A stretch of 64,000 bases of DNA from NCBI RefSeq assembly GCF_003987475.1, contig NZ_PIQH01000002.1, positions 238,289 to 302,288 on the forward strand, read 5' to 3'. Made by a program: the position numbers and the translations under genes. The notes beneath the pieces were generated by a model, which did not search any database, was not told the DNA's origin, and saw only the letters and a program-made list of their open reading frames with translations. Shown here one piece after another: positions 25,770 to 35,581 of this stretch (position 1 is its first letter; every line of letters begins with the position of its first letter). This DNA comes from Idiomarina tyrosinivorans. Lineage in GTDB: Bacteria > Pseudomonadota > Gammaproteobacteria > Enterobacterales > Alteromonadaceae.

Positions 25770-26908
25770 TAGCGCAACCAAGACGAGGGATTCACGGCGT
25801 TACCGCGGTAGCGAATTTCAAAATATAACGCAGGACTGTTGCGTCCTCCGCTTTGCCCCATCAACGCGATGGTTTCCCCTTGGTGAACCATTTCGCCAGG
25901 AGCCTTCAATATGGCTTGGTTATGGCCGTATAGGCTCATGTAGCCTTCACCATGATCCACCACAATCACTAACCCAAAACCGCGTAGCCAGTCAGCATAA
26001 AGCACCCGGCCGTCGGCAATACTGGTCACCGGTTGGCCATTTTCACCGGCTATGACGATACCTTTCCAATCAACCGGACCCTGGCGCGACTTTCCGAACA
26101 GTTTTTGAATACGGCCATCGGTCGGATGCGGTAAACGTCCTCGCTGACGTTTTAAACCGGTTAGCTGCACATCATTTTTCAGTGCTGCCACAATAGCGGC
26201 TAATACCTGCTCAAGCTGTTGTTGGTTCTGTTGTAACTCTTGCAGTTGTTGTTTGTCAGATTTTTGTTGTGCTTGCAGTTGCGCAAGCCGCTGTTCTTGT
26301 TGGTTTTGCTTTTGCTTTAACTGTTGTTGTTGCTGTTGTTGTTGGTCGGCAACTCGGTTCAAAGCCTGTTGCTGCTGTGCCAATTGCTCGGCTACGGAAG
26401 ACAGTTGTTGTTGGGTCTTTTTTATTGCTGCTAATTTTTCCATTCGTGCATCGTTGAGGTAACGATAGTAGCCTAGCATCCTCTCGATATCAGCAGGATC
26501 TTGTTGATTTAGCAGCATTTTAAGGAAGTCACTGGAACCATTCTGGTAAGCGCTAGAGACCTGTTTCTTCAACAACTCAGCTTGTTGCTTTTGTTGCTTA
26601 AGCAATTTCTGTTGCTGCTGCGCTAACTGGTCAATTTTGTCGCTTATCGCTTTATATTGGCGTTGTGTTTTGGCTAAGGCGGCCGCCGCGTGAGCAGTCT
26701 CAAGTTCGAGTTTTCGCAGCGCTTGTTCGGCGGTTGATAGTGTAGCTTCACGGGCATCAATTGCCTGCTGGCGCTCAGCAATCGCCGCCTTGATTGCTGC
26801 TAATTGCTGTTCTGTCGCCGCTTTGTCTTGCTCAGTTTGTTGCGCATTGGCAGTGCTGAATAGCGCACTGCAACTACACAAGATGGCCAGCGCCAATAGC
26901 TGCCGCAT
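25769..26908 (-). CDS. envC: Murein hydrolase activator EnvC
   Basis: Periplasmic activator of septal amidases, 379 residues. A signal peptide (to about residue 22) is followed by a long glutamine-rich coiled coil (about 25-250) and a C-terminal LytM/M23 domain (from about 265). The catalytic HxH of true peptidases is replaced (LYFEIR), which is expected for EnvC: it activates AmiA/AmiB and does not cut. FtsX recruits EnvC through the coiled coil, and ftsEX lies about 3 kb upstream. The coiled coil contains long CAA/CAG triplet runs. Confidence 0.93.
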   Translation of the reverse strand: MRQLLALAILCSCSALFSTANAQQTEQDKAATEQQLAAIKAAIAERQQAIDAREATLSTAEQALRKLELETAHAAAALAKTQRQYKAISDKIDQLAQQQQKLLKQQKQQAELLKKQVSSAYQNGSSDFLKMLLNQQDPADIERMLGYYRYLNDARMEKLAAIKKTQQQLSSVAEQLAQQQQALNRVADQQQQQQQQLKQKQNQQEQRLAQLQAQQKSDKQQLQELQQNQQQLEQVLAAIVAALKNDVQLTGLKRQRGRLPHPTDGRIQKLFGKSRQGPVDWKGIVIAGENGQPVTSIADGRVLYADWLRGFGLVIVVDHGEGYMSLYGHNQAILKAPGEMVHQGETIALMGQSGGRNSPALYFEIRYRGNAVNPSSWLR

Positions 26909-26916
26909 GAGTTCTG

Positions 26917-28455
26917 TTAACCCTTATCGCGCAATTGCATCAGCGGCTTACCGGTCATCTCTTGCGGTTGCGGTAAACCCATCAAGTGTAACATCGTGGG
27001 CGCTACGTCAGATAAAATCCCGTCTCGAGCTTGCGCTGGACGTCCGACATAAATGAACGGCACTGGCTCGCTGGTATGTGCGGTGTGTGATTGTCCTGTT
27101 GCATTGTCACTCATCTGTTCTGCATTGCCGTGGTCAGCGGTGATGAGGCATTCGCCACCCACCCGTTGAGCCGCCTCGACGACGCGCCCGACAGCGGTAT
27201 CGACTGCTTCGCAGGCTTTCACTGCGGCAGCAAAGTTGCCTGTATGGCCAACCATGTCGCCATTCGGGTAATTGGCGATAATGACGTCGTATTCACCGGA
27301 GTCTATTGCCTCAACAATGGCATCAGTCAGTTCAACCGAGCTCATCTCTGGCTTTTGGTCGTAGGTTTTGACCTTCGGCGAGGGGATAAGGACACGTTTT
27401 TCGCCGGCAAACTCGTCTTCACGACCGCCACTAAAGAAAAATGTGACGTGCGCATATTTTTCGGTTTCTGAAATACGTAATTGAGTTTTGTTTTCTTTTG
27501 CCAGCCATTCACCAAAAACATTGGTTAATGGTTCCGGAGGAAAGGCAACGGGAGCGGCGAGTTCGGCGGCATATTGCGTGAGCATGACGAAGCGCGCGAG
27601 TTTTGGTGTGCGACCCCGGTCGAAACCGTCGAAGTTTTTATTAATAAACGCTTTGGTCATTTGTCGAGCGCGATCAGCGCGGAAATTCATAAATATTACG
27701 GCATCTTGGTCATTGACCTGCACGGCGTCGCCAATAATTGTCGGTTGCACAAACTCATCGCTTTGATCGTGTTCGTAGGCATTGGCTAGGGCGTCCAGCG
27801 CACTATCGTTGTGCTGCTCCGCTTGTCCATGAACGATGGCATTATAAGCGGCTTCGATTCGTTCCCATCGGTTGTCACGATCCATCGCATAAAAGCGCCC
27901 ACAGATTGTCGCAAAGCGGCCAACGCCGAGCCGTGCAAAGACTGCTTCAATGCGCTCAATGCTGGCTCGCGCTGAACGTGGCGGCGTATCGCGACCATCC
28001 AAGAACGCATGCAAGTATATGGCTTTCGCACCCCGCTCGGCAGCAAGCTCGAGCATTGCAATAATGTGGTCTTCATGGCTGTGTACACCGCCAGGGGAAA
28101 GTAGTCCCATGATATGAACTGCTGCCTGCGAGTGAGAGGCACTATCCACCGCACCGGTGAGCACCTCATTGTCGAAGAAGCTGCGGTCTTCGATGGCTTT
28201 ACTAATGCGCGTGAAATCTTGATAAACCACACGTCCCGCACCAAGGTTAACATGGCCAACTTCAGAGTTGCCCATTTGTCCCTGTGGCAAGCCCACAGCC
28301 ATTCCTGAACCGTCGACTAAGCTATGCGGGTAGTCGTTCCACAACTTATCCATAACCGGTGTGTTGGCTGCAGTGATAGCATTATCAGCAGCAGCTTCTC
28401 TGTGGCCCCAGCCATCTAAGATCAACAAAACTAATGGTTTTTTCCGCATGCTCAT
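26917..28455 (-). CDS. gpmM: 2,3-bisphosphoglycerate-independent phosphoglycerate mutase
   Basis: Glycolytic/gluconeogenic manganese enzyme of 512 residues interconverting 3- and 2-phosphoglycerate. D14 (ILDGWG) and the phosphorylated serine S64 (MGNSEVGH) are present, along with the [11 protein letters not shown] metal-binding segment near the end. The start at 28455 is set by GAGG 5 bases upstream; the frame stays open for another 50 codons without a comparable signal. First gene of gpmM-envC-yibQ, divergent from yibN. Confidence 0.96.
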   Translation of the reverse strand: MSMRKKPLVLLILDGWGHREAAADNAITAANTPVMDKLWNDYPHSLVDGSGMAVGLPQGQMGNSEVGHVNLGAGRVVYQDFTRISKAIEDRSFFDNEVLTGAVDSASHSQAAVHIMGLLSPGGVHSHEDHIIAMLELAAERGAKAIYLHAFLDGRDTPPRSARASIERIEAVFARLGVGRFATICGRFYAMDRDNRWERIEAAYNAIVHGQAEQHNDSALDALANAYEHDQSDEFVQPTIIGDAVQVNDQDAVIFMNFRADRARQMTKAFINKNFDGFDRGRTPKLARFVMLTQYAAELAAPVAFPPEPLTNVFGEWLAKENKTQLRISETEKYAHVTFFFSGGREDEFAGEKRVLIPSPKVKTYDQKPEMSSVELTDAIVEAIDSGEYDVIIANYPNGDMVGHTGNFAAAVKACEAVDTAVGRVVEAAQRVGGECLITADHGNAEQMSDNATGQSHTAHTSEPVPFIYVGRPAQARDGILSDVAPTMLHLMGLPQPQEMTGKPLMQLRDKG

Positions 28456-28616
28456 GACAACCTCGATATTGCTCACTGATGGATTCTGTTTGCCCGTTAG
28501 TTTACTGCATTTGCGGATTACTCGCATCCACCATATTTTTTGCTGGAAACTCGCGCTCGGGTCGGTATACTCATGCCCCACATCTCCAAAAATCGAAATG
28601 ACCACAGAGGGTAAAA

Positions 28617-29045
28617 ATGGACGCCTTGTTAGAGTTTGCTAGCCGCCACTTATTCATGAGTATTTTGTGGGTGGCATTGCTGATCATGCTGATCGCAGTT
28701 TGGATGCGCTCTGCAAAGCAAGGATACCAAGTATTGTCGCCACAACAGGCGACGGTCTGGGTCAATCGTGGTGATGGTGTGTTTGTTGATTTGCGTTCCA
28801 CAGACGAGTTTCGCAAAGGCCATATTCACGGCGCTAAACAAGTCAGTGCGGAGCAAATCAAAGAAAACCAATTGGGGTCTATTGAAAACTTCAAAGACGC
28901 CCCCATTGTATTAGTCTGTGCAACAGGAATGTCGGCAAAAGCGTCGGCCACGCAACTTTTGCAACAGGGCTATACCCAAGTTGCCATCCTCGAAGGTGGC
29001 ATGAATGGCTGGCGTAGCGAAAAGTTACCCGTCACTCAAAAATAA
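28617..29045 (+). CDS. yibN: Membrane-anchored rhodanese-like protein (YibN)
   Basis: A 142-residue protein with an N-terminal membrane helix (about 12-31) and one rhodanese domain (about 45-135). The active-site loop reads VCATGMSA with the catalytic cysteine near 101. Rhodaneses transfer sulfane sulfur, but YibN's substrate is not known. It heads yibN-secB-gpsA. In E. coli grxC lies between yibN and secB, and here it is absent. A TATACT at 28566-28571 may be its -10. Confidence 0.9.
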   Translation: MDALLEFASRHLFMSILWVALLIMLIAVWMRSAKQGYQVLSPQQATVWVNRGDGVFVDLRSTDEFRKGHIHGAKQVSAEQIKENQLGSIENFKDAPIVLVCATGMSAKASATQLLQQGYTQVAILEGGMNGWRSEKLPVTQK

Positions 29046-29087
29046 CTAACAGTAAAACTATCGCAACAAATTATAGGAAGTAGGATC

Positions 29088-29591
29088 ATGGCTGACGAAC
29101 AGCAAACTAACGGTGCAGCGAACAACGAACAACAAGTGGGTTTCGCCATTCAACGTGTATACACCAAAGACGTGTCATTCGAGACCCCAAATGCGCCAGA
29201 AATTTTCCGTAAAGAGTGGAAACCAGAAATCAGTCTTGATTTGAACGTTGAACATAAAGCGCTTGAAGACAGCGTTTATGAGGTCGTTCTGCGTTTGACT
29301 GTAACGAACAAAATTGGTGAAGAAGTTGCTTTCCTGTGCGAAGTGCAACAAGCAGGTATTTTCACTATCGGCAGTGAAATTCCTGATAACCAGCGTGCGC
29401 ACATGTTAGGTGCCTATTGCCCTAACTTGTTGTTCCCATACGCTCGTGAGTGCGTCGCGAATATGGTAACGCGCTCTACTTTCCCACAGCTTAACCTAGC
29501 GCCAGTTAACTTCGATGCGATTTTTGCGCGTCATGTCGAACAACAAAACGCGCAAGCGGAAGCTGACGCAAAAGCGCAAGCAGACGCGTAA
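29088..29591 (+). CDS. secB: Protein-export chaperone SecB
   Basis: Tetrameric cytosolic chaperone of 167 residues that holds preproteins unfolded for SecA. The fold signature is clear: [17 protein letters not shown] at the N-terminus, the EISLDLNVE strand, [10 protein letters not shown] and [14 protein letters not shown], then an acidic, alanine-rich tail. It lies 12 bases before gpsA. Confidence 0.97.
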   Translation: MADEQQTNGAANNEQQVGFAIQRVYTKDVSFETPNAPEIFRKEWKPEISLDLNVEHKALEDSVYEVVLRLTVTNKIGEEVAFLCEVQQAGIFTIGSEIPDNQRAHMLGAYCPNLLFPYARECVANMVTRSTFPQLNLAPVNFDAIFARHVEQQNAQAEADAKAQADA

Positions 29592-29603
29592 GTTAGCATT
29601 TTT

Positions 29604-30608
29604 ATGGCAACATCAGCAGATGTAACCATTCTGGGGGCGGGCTCTTATGGGACCGCCCTTGCTTTGTGTTTTGCCCGAAAAAACCATCAAACGGTACTGT
29701 GGGCGAGGGATGCAGAGCAAGCGAAACAAATGCAACAACAGCGGCAAAATGCGCATTACCTTCCAGGCTGCGAATTTCCACCATGCTTGACGGTCACCAG
29801 CGACCTCGCTGCTGCCGTCAAAGATGTCAAAAACATTGTTGTTGTGGTGCCAAGCCACGCGTTTTCAAAAGTATTGACGGATATTAAACCGTTACTTACC
29901 GATTCAGCGCGAGTGGCGTGGGCAACCAAGGGTTTAGAACCAGAAACTGGGCGTCTGTTATACGAAGTCGCGGAAGATATTCTGGGTCATAAACATCCGC
30001 TCGCGGTCCTCTCGGGACCGACATTTGCCAAAGAAATGGCGCAAGGGCTGCCAACCGCTATATCGATGTCGTCCACCGATAATCAGTTCGTTGATGAACT
30101 TTCCGAAATGCTGCATTGCGAACGGTCGTTTCGTGTATACACCAATAATGACTTTATCGGCGTGCAACTCGGTGGTGCCGTCAAAAACGTGATTGCCATT
30201 GGCGCTGGAATGGCTGATGGTATTGGGTTTGGTGCTAATGCCCGAACCGCACTGATTACTCGCGGACTGGCGGAGTTGACGCGGTTGGGTCTGCAGTTGG
30301 GGGCAGGGCGCGATACCTTCACTGGTATGGCGGGACTCGGCGACTTAATCCTTACCTGTACCGATAACCAATCTCGTAATCGTCGCTTTGGTTTAGCGCT
30401 GGGGCAAGGTAAATCGGTAGAACAAGCACTGGCCGATATTGGTCAAGCCGTTGAGGGCTATCGCAATACTAAGGAAGTGGTTGCGCTTGCTCACCGACAC
30501 GGCGTTGAGATGCCGATTAGCGAACAAATCTACAAGGTTTTGTATGAGGGTAAAGCCCCTCAACAAGCCGCGATCGACTTGTTGAGTCGGGCTAAAACCA
30601 CAGAGTAA
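29604..30608 (+). CDS. gpsA: Glycerol-3-phosphate dehydrogenase [NAD(P)+]
   Basis: Makes sn-glycerol-3-phosphate from dihydroxyacetone phosphate for phospholipid synthesis, 334 residues. It has the dinucleotide-binding [11 protein letters not shown] motif near residue 10, the [10 protein letters not shown] segment and the catalytic lysine in [14 protein letters not shown]. Its product is the substrate of PlsB, encoded 22 kb away. Convergent with slmA. E. coli has cysE after gpsA; here it is absent. Confidence 0.96.
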   Translation: MATSADVTILGAGSYGTALALCFARKNHQTVLWARDAEQAKQMQQQRQNAHYLPGCEFPPCLTVTSDLAAAVKDVKNIVVVVPSHAFSKVLTDIKPLLTDSARVAWATKGLEPETGRLLYEVAEDILGHKHPLAVLSGPTFAKEMAQGLPTAISMSSTDNQFVDELSEMLHCERSFRVYTNNDFIGVQLGGAVKNVIAIGAGMADGIGFGANARTALITRGLAELTRLGLQLGAGRDTFTGMAGLGDLILTCTDNQSRNRRFGLALGQGKSVEQALADIGQAVEGYRNTKEVVALAHRHGVEMPISEQIYKVLYEGKAPQQAAIDLLSRAKTTE

Positions 30609-30609
30609 C

Positions 30610-31212
30610 CTAAGCGACCTCAGGCTCTGCTAATAACTGTTGTTCAATCGCTTGCCATTGCTCCGCGAATAGTGCGGTCGGCTTACGCTGAAAGTCAGAA
30701 CGTACAAACTGCGCAATTTTTCCTTCCGCATAAGAAAGAATAAGGTTAGCTAGCACGCCCTCATCAATCGCAAAGCCACGGTTTTCTCGAATACGGCGCT
30801 CGCGTAATACTTGCTTCAATTGCGCTTCGATTTTTTCAAATAAGTTCACCATGCGGCTGCGTAGACGCTGTTGCTCACCCATTAACGCATCGCCAGTCAT
30901 AATACGAGTGATTCCGGGATTACGCTCGGCAAACGTCAGCAATAGCTGCAGCACCATTTGGCAGCGAGTGATGGTGTGCTTTTCTTCGTCCATGATGCGG
31001 TTAATACGTGAAAGCAGCGCTTCTTCAACAAATTCAATTAAACCCTCGAACATCCGCGCTTTTGAGGGGAAGTGACGGTACAGAGCGGCCTCAGAAACAC
31101 CGACATTGGCGGCAAGTTTGGCCGTGGTAATGCGCTCTCCAGGTGCGGTTTCAAGCATTGCTGCCAAACATTGTAGGATATCCTCACGGCGATTACGTTT
31201 TTGCTGTGTCAT
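30610..31212 (-). CDS. slmA: Nucleoid occlusion factor SlmA (TetR family)
   Basis: DNA-binding division regulator of 200 residues that blocks FtsZ assembly over the chromosome. The TetR helix-turn-helix lies near residues 20-55 ([23 protein letters not shown]). The remainder is the helical dimer and FtsZ-binding domain. It is the last gene of coaBC-dut-slmA, the same order as in E. coli. Confidence 0.95.
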   Translation of the reverse strand: MTQQKRNRREDILQCLAAMLETAPGERITTAKLAANVGVSEAALYRHFPSKARMFEGLIEFVEEALLSRINRIMDEEKHTITRCQMVLQLLLTFAERNPGITRIMTGDALMGEQQRLRSRMVNLFEKIEAQLKQVLRERRIRENRGFAIDEGVLANLILSYAEGKIAQFVRSDFQRKPTALFAEQWQAIEQQLLAEPEVA

Positions 31213-31224
31213 ACCTAAGTGTCC

Positions 31225-31680
31225 TTATTGGCTTCCCGAATGGCCGAAGCCACCTTCGCCACGATCAGTTGCGCTAAATTCTTCTACCTGTTGCAGTTGT
31301 GCCTGCACTACTGGCACGATGACCATTTGTGCAATACGCTCACCGGGCTCGATGGTGTAAGGTTTCTCACTCCGGTTCCAAACAGAGATCTTAAGTTCTC
31401 CTTGGTAATCTGAATCGATCAAGCCGACCAAGTTACCCAATACCAATCCATGTTTATGGCCAAGTCCAGACCGTGGTAATAACGTCGCGGCCAAACCTGG
31501 ATCGGCAATATGGATGGCGATTCCGGTACCAACTAGCTCGCATTGGCCTGGTGCGATAGTTATTTTGGTGTCGATACAGGCACGCAGGTCCATACCTGCT
31601 GAGCCAGTTGTTGCATACTCTGGCAGTGGGATTTCACTGCCAATCCGCGGATCTAAAACTTTCATCTGAATGGTGGTCAT
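31225..31680 (-). CDS. dut: Deoxyuridine triphosphate nucleotidohydrolase (dUTPase)
   Basis: Trimeric dUTPase of 151 residues. All five family motifs are visible: [29 protein letters not shown] with the catalytic aspartate, RIAQMVIVP and the C-terminal [10 protein letters not shown]. It lies between coaBC and slmA. Confidence 0.97.
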   Translation of the reverse strand: MTTIQMKVLDPRIGSEIPLPEYATTGSAGMDLRACIDTKITIAPGQCELVGTGIAIHIADPGLAATLLPRSGLGHKHGLVLGNLVGLIDSDYQGELKISVWNRSEKPYTIEPGERIAQMVIVPVVQAQLQQVEEFSATDRGEGGFGHSGSQ

Positions 31681-31699
31681 AGGTGCTTACTTTTCCATC

Positions 31700-32911
31700 C
31701 TAGTTAGCGTGATTAAATAGTTGACTGATAAGCGCGATTAAGCCGTCGGCGAGTTGCCGTTTAGGTTGCTCGGGAAAAACCTTTTCACCCTCATGCCAGT
31801 AGGCCGTAACGCTGTTTTGGTCTTGATCGAAGGCCTTATTGCCGGCGACATCGTTGGCAATAATGAGCTGTAAATTCTTGTCTTTGAGTTTGCGCTGAGC
31901 ATAGTCTTTGAGGTGTTGCGTCTCTGCCGCGAAACCGACGCAAAATAGCTGCGGATAGGTCTTAGCGATGGTGGCAATAACGTCGGGATTCTTGACTAAG
32001 GTCAGTGACAACGCGTCGCTGTCTTCGGATTTTTTCATCTTTTCCGTTGCCACCGCCGCCGCGCGATAATCTGAGATCGCGGCACAGCCAATAAAAATAT
32101 CCGCTTTGGCGCTCACTCGCTGACAGGCGTCTAACATCTCCGTGGCAGTGTTTACATCAATTCTATCGACCCCAGCTGGCGTCGTTAGCTGGGTTGGGCC
32201 ACTGACCAATGTGACCGAGGCGCCTGCTGCGGCTGCAGCACTGGCGAGCGCATAACCCATCTTTCCGGAGCTCCGATTGCTGAGATAACGCACCGGGTCG
32301 AGTGGCTCACGAGTCGGACCCGCGGTAATCACAACCTGCTTATTAGCAAGTAACTGTGGGCTAGGAGCTAATATCTGCACCGCTGCGGCCACTAAGTCTA
32401 AAGGATCTGGCATGCGCCCAGCCCCTACATCGCCGCAGGCTTGCGAACCGCTGTCAGGACCAATGATATGCACATTTCGTTGGCGCAATGTTTGCAAGTT
32501 TTGCTGGACAACGGTTGCCGCCCACATTTGCTGATTCATCGCTGGAGCAACGGCAATGGGAGCGGTTGTTGCAAGCACGATAGTGCTGAGCAGGTCATCG
32601 GCGATGCCGACCGCGAGTTTTGCTAGGTTGTTAGCGGTTGCTGGGGCAATCATAATGATGTCCGCCCACTTGGCCAATTCAATGTGGCCCATCGCGGCTT
32701 CGGCTGTCGGATCCAATAAGTCAGTGCTGACCGGATTTGCTGACACCGCTTGTAAGCTTAGCTCCGAAACAAATGCTTGGCCGCCGCGAGTTAATACTAC
32801 GCGGACATTGGCGCCTTGCTCTTTTAACCGACGCACCAACTCAGGTGTTTTGTAGGCAGCGATGCCTCCAGTCACTCCTAAGACGATATTTTTGTTCGCT
32901 AAATGGCTCAT
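31700..32911 (-). CDS. coaBC: Bifunctional phosphopantothenoylcysteine synthetase/decarboxylase
   Basis: Coenzyme A pathway enzyme of 403 residues. The N-terminal CoaC flavoprotein decarboxylase has GGIAAYKTPE, the AMGHIELAKWAD segment and PAMNQQMW. The C-terminal CoaB synthetase begins near ITAGPTREPLDPVRYLSNRSSG. The start at 32911 is set by GAGG 5 bases upstream. coaD, a later step of the same pathway, is at 60.2 kb. Confidence 0.95.
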   Translation of the reverse strand: MSHLANKNIVLGVTGGIAAYKTPELVRRLKEQGANVRVVLTRGGQAFVSELSLQAVSANPVSTDLLDPTAEAAMGHIELAKWADIIMIAPATANNLAKLAVGIADDLLSTIVLATTAPIAVAPAMNQQMWAATVVQQNLQTLRQRNVHIIGPDSGSQACGDVGAGRMPDPLDLVAAAVQILAPSPQLLANKQVVITAGPTREPLDPVRYLSNRSSGKMGYALASAAAAAGASVTLVSGPTQLTTPAGVDRIDVNTATEMLDACQRVSAKADIFIGCAAISDYRAAAVATEKMKKSEDSDALSLTLVKNPDVIATIAKTYPQLFCVGFAAETQHLKDYAQRKLKDKNLQLIIANDVAGNKAFDQDQNSVTAYWHEGEKVFPEQPKRQLADGLIALISQLFNHAN

Positions 32912-33013
32912 AGCAACCTCTATGTCAAGACAACGTAAAGATAACACGAGCGCGCCGTTCAGGGTAGCCGCCAGCTATACTGACGGTTTAGCCTAGCAAA
33001 GGATGGCGCAAGA

Positions 33014-33688
33014 ATGACTATACGTGATTGGCCGGCAACGGAACGACCTCGAGAGAAGCTGCAACAACAGGGAAGCGCTGCGTTAAGTGATGCCGAGTTG
33101 CTGGCCATTTTGCTTGGTACCGGGAACCGCAAAGCTGACGTTCTCACACTTTGCCGGGAGCTGCTGACCAGTTTTGATGGTCTTGGAGGCTTACTCACGG
33201 CGAGTGCTGAGAGGCTGATGAAGCATGCCGGCATTGGCCCCGCCAGAGTTAACCAATTGCACGTAGTGCTAGAGCTCTCACGGCGTTACTTGAAATGGCA
33301 ACTAACTCGCTCCGAAGGCTTCACCGAGCCGAAAATGGTGCGTGATTATCTCACCACGCAATTACGCCATCAGCCGCGCGAAGTATTCGCGATTCTGTTA
33401 CTCGACAGTCAGCATCGTTTGATTCATTACCAAGAGCTGTTTTCGGGCACCATCAATGCCGCGCCCGTTTATCCGCGCGAGGTATTAAAACAAGTCATGC
33501 AATATAATGCTGCCGCAGTGATATTGGCCCATAACCATCCGTCTGGTGTGGCGGAACCCAGCCAGGCTGACCAACGCGTCACTGAGCGCTTAAAAAAAGC
33601 ACTAGCGTTAGTGGATGTGATGTTGCTAGACCACTTTATTGTGGGATCTGGCGATCCCGTCTCATTTGCCGAGCGCGGATTATTGTAA
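33014..33688 (+). CDS. radC: RadC/JAMM-domain protein
   Basis: Protein of 224 residues with an N-terminal helix-hairpin-helix-like part and a C-terminal JAB1/MPN metalloprotease-type domain with H173-N-H175-P-S-G. The cellular role is unsettled despite the historical DNA-repair name. Divergent from coaBC and upstream of rpmB, as in E. coli. Confidence 0.94.
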   Translation: MTIRDWPATERPREKLQQQGSAALSDAELLAILLGTGNRKADVLTLCRELLTSFDGLGGLLTASAERLMKHAGIGPARVNQLHVVLELSRRYLKWQLTRSEGFTEPKMVRDYLTTQLRHQPREVFAILLLDSQHRLIHYQELFSGTINAAPVYPREVLKQVMQYNAAAVILAHNHPSGVAEPSQADQRVTERLKKALALVDVMLLDHFIVGSGDPVSFAERGLL

Positions 33689-33779
33689 AACCACGGATAA
33701 TAAGGCTGGCGTGACGACGCAGTTTCGCGTAAAATTGCCGCGAATTGATCAGAAGCGATCAAAAAAACGCCGCAATGGC

Positions 33780-33808
33780 TTGATTAGCGGGCTGGTTTGC
33801 TGTATAAA
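33780..33808 (+). promoter_or_regulatory. Strong sigma-70 promoter for rpmB-rpmG
   Basis: TTGATT (33780-33785) and TATAAA (33803-33808) are separated by exactly 17 bases, giving a leader of about 65 bases before rpmB. Confidence 0.8.
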
Positions 33809-33879
33809 ATGCGCCCTCGGATTTCAAGGCAAGGCCAAGTTGGGCGACAGGCGAGCTTGAATAATTTTGGAGTAAAGAC

Positions 33880-34116
33880 ATGTCACGAGTATGCCAAGTT
33901 ACAGGAAAGCGTCCGGTAGTCGGTAACAACCGCTCGCACGCAAACAACGCGACCAAACGTCGCTTCCTGCCAAACCTGCAAACTCACCGCTTTTGGGTAG
34001 AGAGTGAAAAGCGTTGGGTGAAATTGCGTATTTCTACTAAAGGAATGCGTATCATTGATAAGAAAGGTATCGACACAGTGCTTGCGGATCTTCGCAGCCG
34101 TGGCGAAAAGGTGTAA
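33880..34116 (+). CDS. rpmB: 50S ribosomal protein L28
   Basis: A 78-residue basic protein, the normal length for L28, opening [16 protein letters not shown] and continuing with a [13 protein letters not shown] segment. Expressed from the promoter at 33780-33808 and followed 12 bases later by rpmG. Confidence 0.98.
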   Translation: MSRVCQVTGKRPVVGNNRSHANNATKRRFLPNLQTHRFWVESEKRWVKLRISTKGMRIIDKKGIDTVLADLRSRGEKV

Positions 34117-34128
34117 GGAAGGGCAATC

Positions 34129-34284
34129 ATGCGCGATAAGATTCGTTTAGTATCATCTGCTGGTACCGGTTATTTTTATACAACTGATAAAAATAAGCGC
34201 AACATGCCAGAAAAGATGGAGATCAAAAAGTACGACCCAGTGGTTCGTAAACACGTGATCTTCAAAGAAGCGAAAATTAAATAA
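34129..34284 (+). CDS. rpmG: 50S ribosomal protein L33
   Basis: A 51-residue basic protein (opening [14 protein letters not shown], ending KEAKIK). It has the [11 protein letters not shown] and [11 protein letters not shown] segments of L33. It has no cysteines, so it is the zinc-independent form. GGAAGGG (34117-34123) precedes the ATG. Confidence 0.97.
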   Translation: MRDKIRLVSSAGTGYFYTTDKNKRNMPEKMEIKKYDPVVRKHVIFKEAKIK

Positions 34285-34302
34285 TTTCGCTGAATGGAAT
34301 CG

Positions 34303-34329
34303 AAAAACCCGGCTTTTGCCGGGTTTTTT
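34303..34329 (+). terminator. Terminator of the rpmB-rpmG operon
   Basis: Eleven-base stem (34303-34313 with 34318-34328) around AACCCGGC, TTTT loop and a T run, 19 bases after rpmG. Confidence 0.95.
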
Positions 34330-34353
34330 ATTGCTTGAAATTTACCGATGGGT

Positions 34354-34983
34354 TTAACGTGGCGGATCAACAATGCCTGAGACGCTAGCATTGACCCTGA
34401 ACCAGCCAGTGACACTGAAGCGGTCGCGAAACGAGCGTTCGACTTCATGCACAAACTGGGTGCTTAGAAAAATCACTAAGCGCCCCAATTTTGGCGTCAC
34501 TCGCTGCAGTACCTGATCTCGGTCGTCATAAATAACAAGCGCCCCTCCATCATTGTCGTGCCATTCAGGGTTGAGATAAGCCACCGTACTGAGCACTCGA
34601 TTACTACGGCCAACGAATGCATCAAGGTGCTTTTTATAAAATGCGCCGCTGGGGTAGTGGGCAAGGTGGCATTCGTAATCAAATAGTCCCATGAATAGCT
34701 CACGATTCAATGCCAGTTTGAGTGCATTCATACGTGCCAAATAGGCTGCTTCAATGGGTTGTGTCGGCGATAGCCAAAGGATCCGATCGCGCCGTACCAT
34801 AGTATTAATGGCTTGTTGTTCTGCTCTCCCGATAGCGGCTTGGTGCCAGTGTTGATCGGCTAATGACAGGGCGTACTGATGTAACCCCAATGCCTGTTCA
34901 TGCTCAAGGAAGTCGTCAATGATGGCGTAACCATTGTTGGCTAACTCGTCAGCGATATGGCGATGAAGTTCAGCAGTGACCAT
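34354..34983 (-). CDS. 2-oxoglutarate/Fe(II)-dependent oxygenase, prolyl-4-hydroxylase-like
   Basis: A 209-residue jelly-roll oxygenase. The iron triad H119-x-D121 ... H179 is visible in FYKKHLDAF and STQFVHEV. The RFSVTGWFR strand holds the arginine that binds 2-oxoglutarate. The layout resembles bacterial prolyl-hydroxylase-domain proteins; one studied Pseudomonas member modifies elongation factor Tu. The substrate here is unknown. It lies between the rpmB-rpmG operon and the mutM region, on the opposite strand. Confidence 0.85.
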   Translation of the reverse strand: MVTAELHRHIADELANNGYAIIDDFLEHEQALGLHQYALSLADQHWHQAAIGRAEQQAINTMVRRDRILWLSPTQPIEAAYLARMNALKLALNRELFMGLFDYECHLAHYPSGAFYKKHLDAFVGRSNRVLSTVAYLNPEWHDNDGGALVIYDDRDQVLQRVTPKLGRLVIFLSTQFVHEVERSFRDRFSVTGWFRVNASVSGIVDPPR

Positions 34984-35074
34984 GGGGAAATGTGCTCAAA
35001 TCAGGATATTTTTTCCGAGCCGCGAATATAGGGTATTCTTAGGTTATCGACAACTGCTTTTATTAGGTTGGCAG

Positions 35075-35569
35075 ATGGTAAAAATCGACGAAAAACGACG
35101 CTTCTTTGGAATCACTCTAAGCCAAAGAGCGTGGAATAATATTTTGGTTTACGCCATTTTATTGCTGATGGTGGTGTTTTACGTGATCGCGCCGGGAAAC
35201 GTGCAAAAAGTCTCGCAACAGGCCGAGCAATTGGAGCCGATGCAATTAATGCCGAGCGATGTGCGGCTGCAACAAATTCGGATTGCCGATCGCGTATATC
35301 TGAATTCACCGCAGGGTTGGGTGTGTCAGGCTCCCTGCTCGGTTTCACAGCAAGCTGCGCAAAATCTTGCGCAGCATTGGCTTAATCTTTCTATCACCAA
35401 AACGGAAAAAGTGGGCGCTAGAATTACTGATGTTGAACTGCGCTTTGCTGAGCAAGCGCCAGTAAAAGTCACACTTTTTCAAGCTGAACACCCGGTGATA
35501 TGGTTACCACGTCAACAACAAGCCTATACCATTTTATCCGCCGATATCAGTCAATTGTTAGGGCAATAA
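35075..35569 (+). CDS. Membrane-anchored hypothetical protein upstream of mutM
   Basis: A 164-residue protein with a basic cytoplasmic N-terminus, one membrane helix (about 24-42, LVYAILLLMVVFYVIAPG) and a periplasmic C-terminal domain containing a close cysteine pair (WVCQAPC) that could form a disulfide. I start it at the ATG at 35075; the frame is open upstream to 34976 but that extension is antisense to the oxygenase start and lacks membrane-protein character. It ends 12 bases before mutM and is probably co-transcribed. I do not recognise the family. Confidence 0.65.
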   Translation: MVKIDEKRRFFGITLSQRAWNNILVYAILLLMVVFYVIAPGNVQKVSQQAEQLEPMQLMPSDVRLQQIRIADRVYLNSPQGWVCQAPCSVSQQAAQNLAQHWLNLSITKTEKVGARITDVELRFAEQAPVKVTLFQAEHPVIWLPRQQQAYTILSADISQLLGQ

Positions 35570-35581
35570 CGCAGGTGCACG

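Noticed and set aside
26253..26462. Cysteine-rich open frame antisense to envC.
   Set aside because: It is simply the complement of CAA/CAG/GCA repeats (TTG, CTG, TGC codons) in the EnvC coiled coil.
33745..33762. TTGATC-AGAAGC-GATCAA inverted repeat after radC as a terminator.
   Set aside because: It is followed by A on the plus strand, and no T run follows it on the minus strand.
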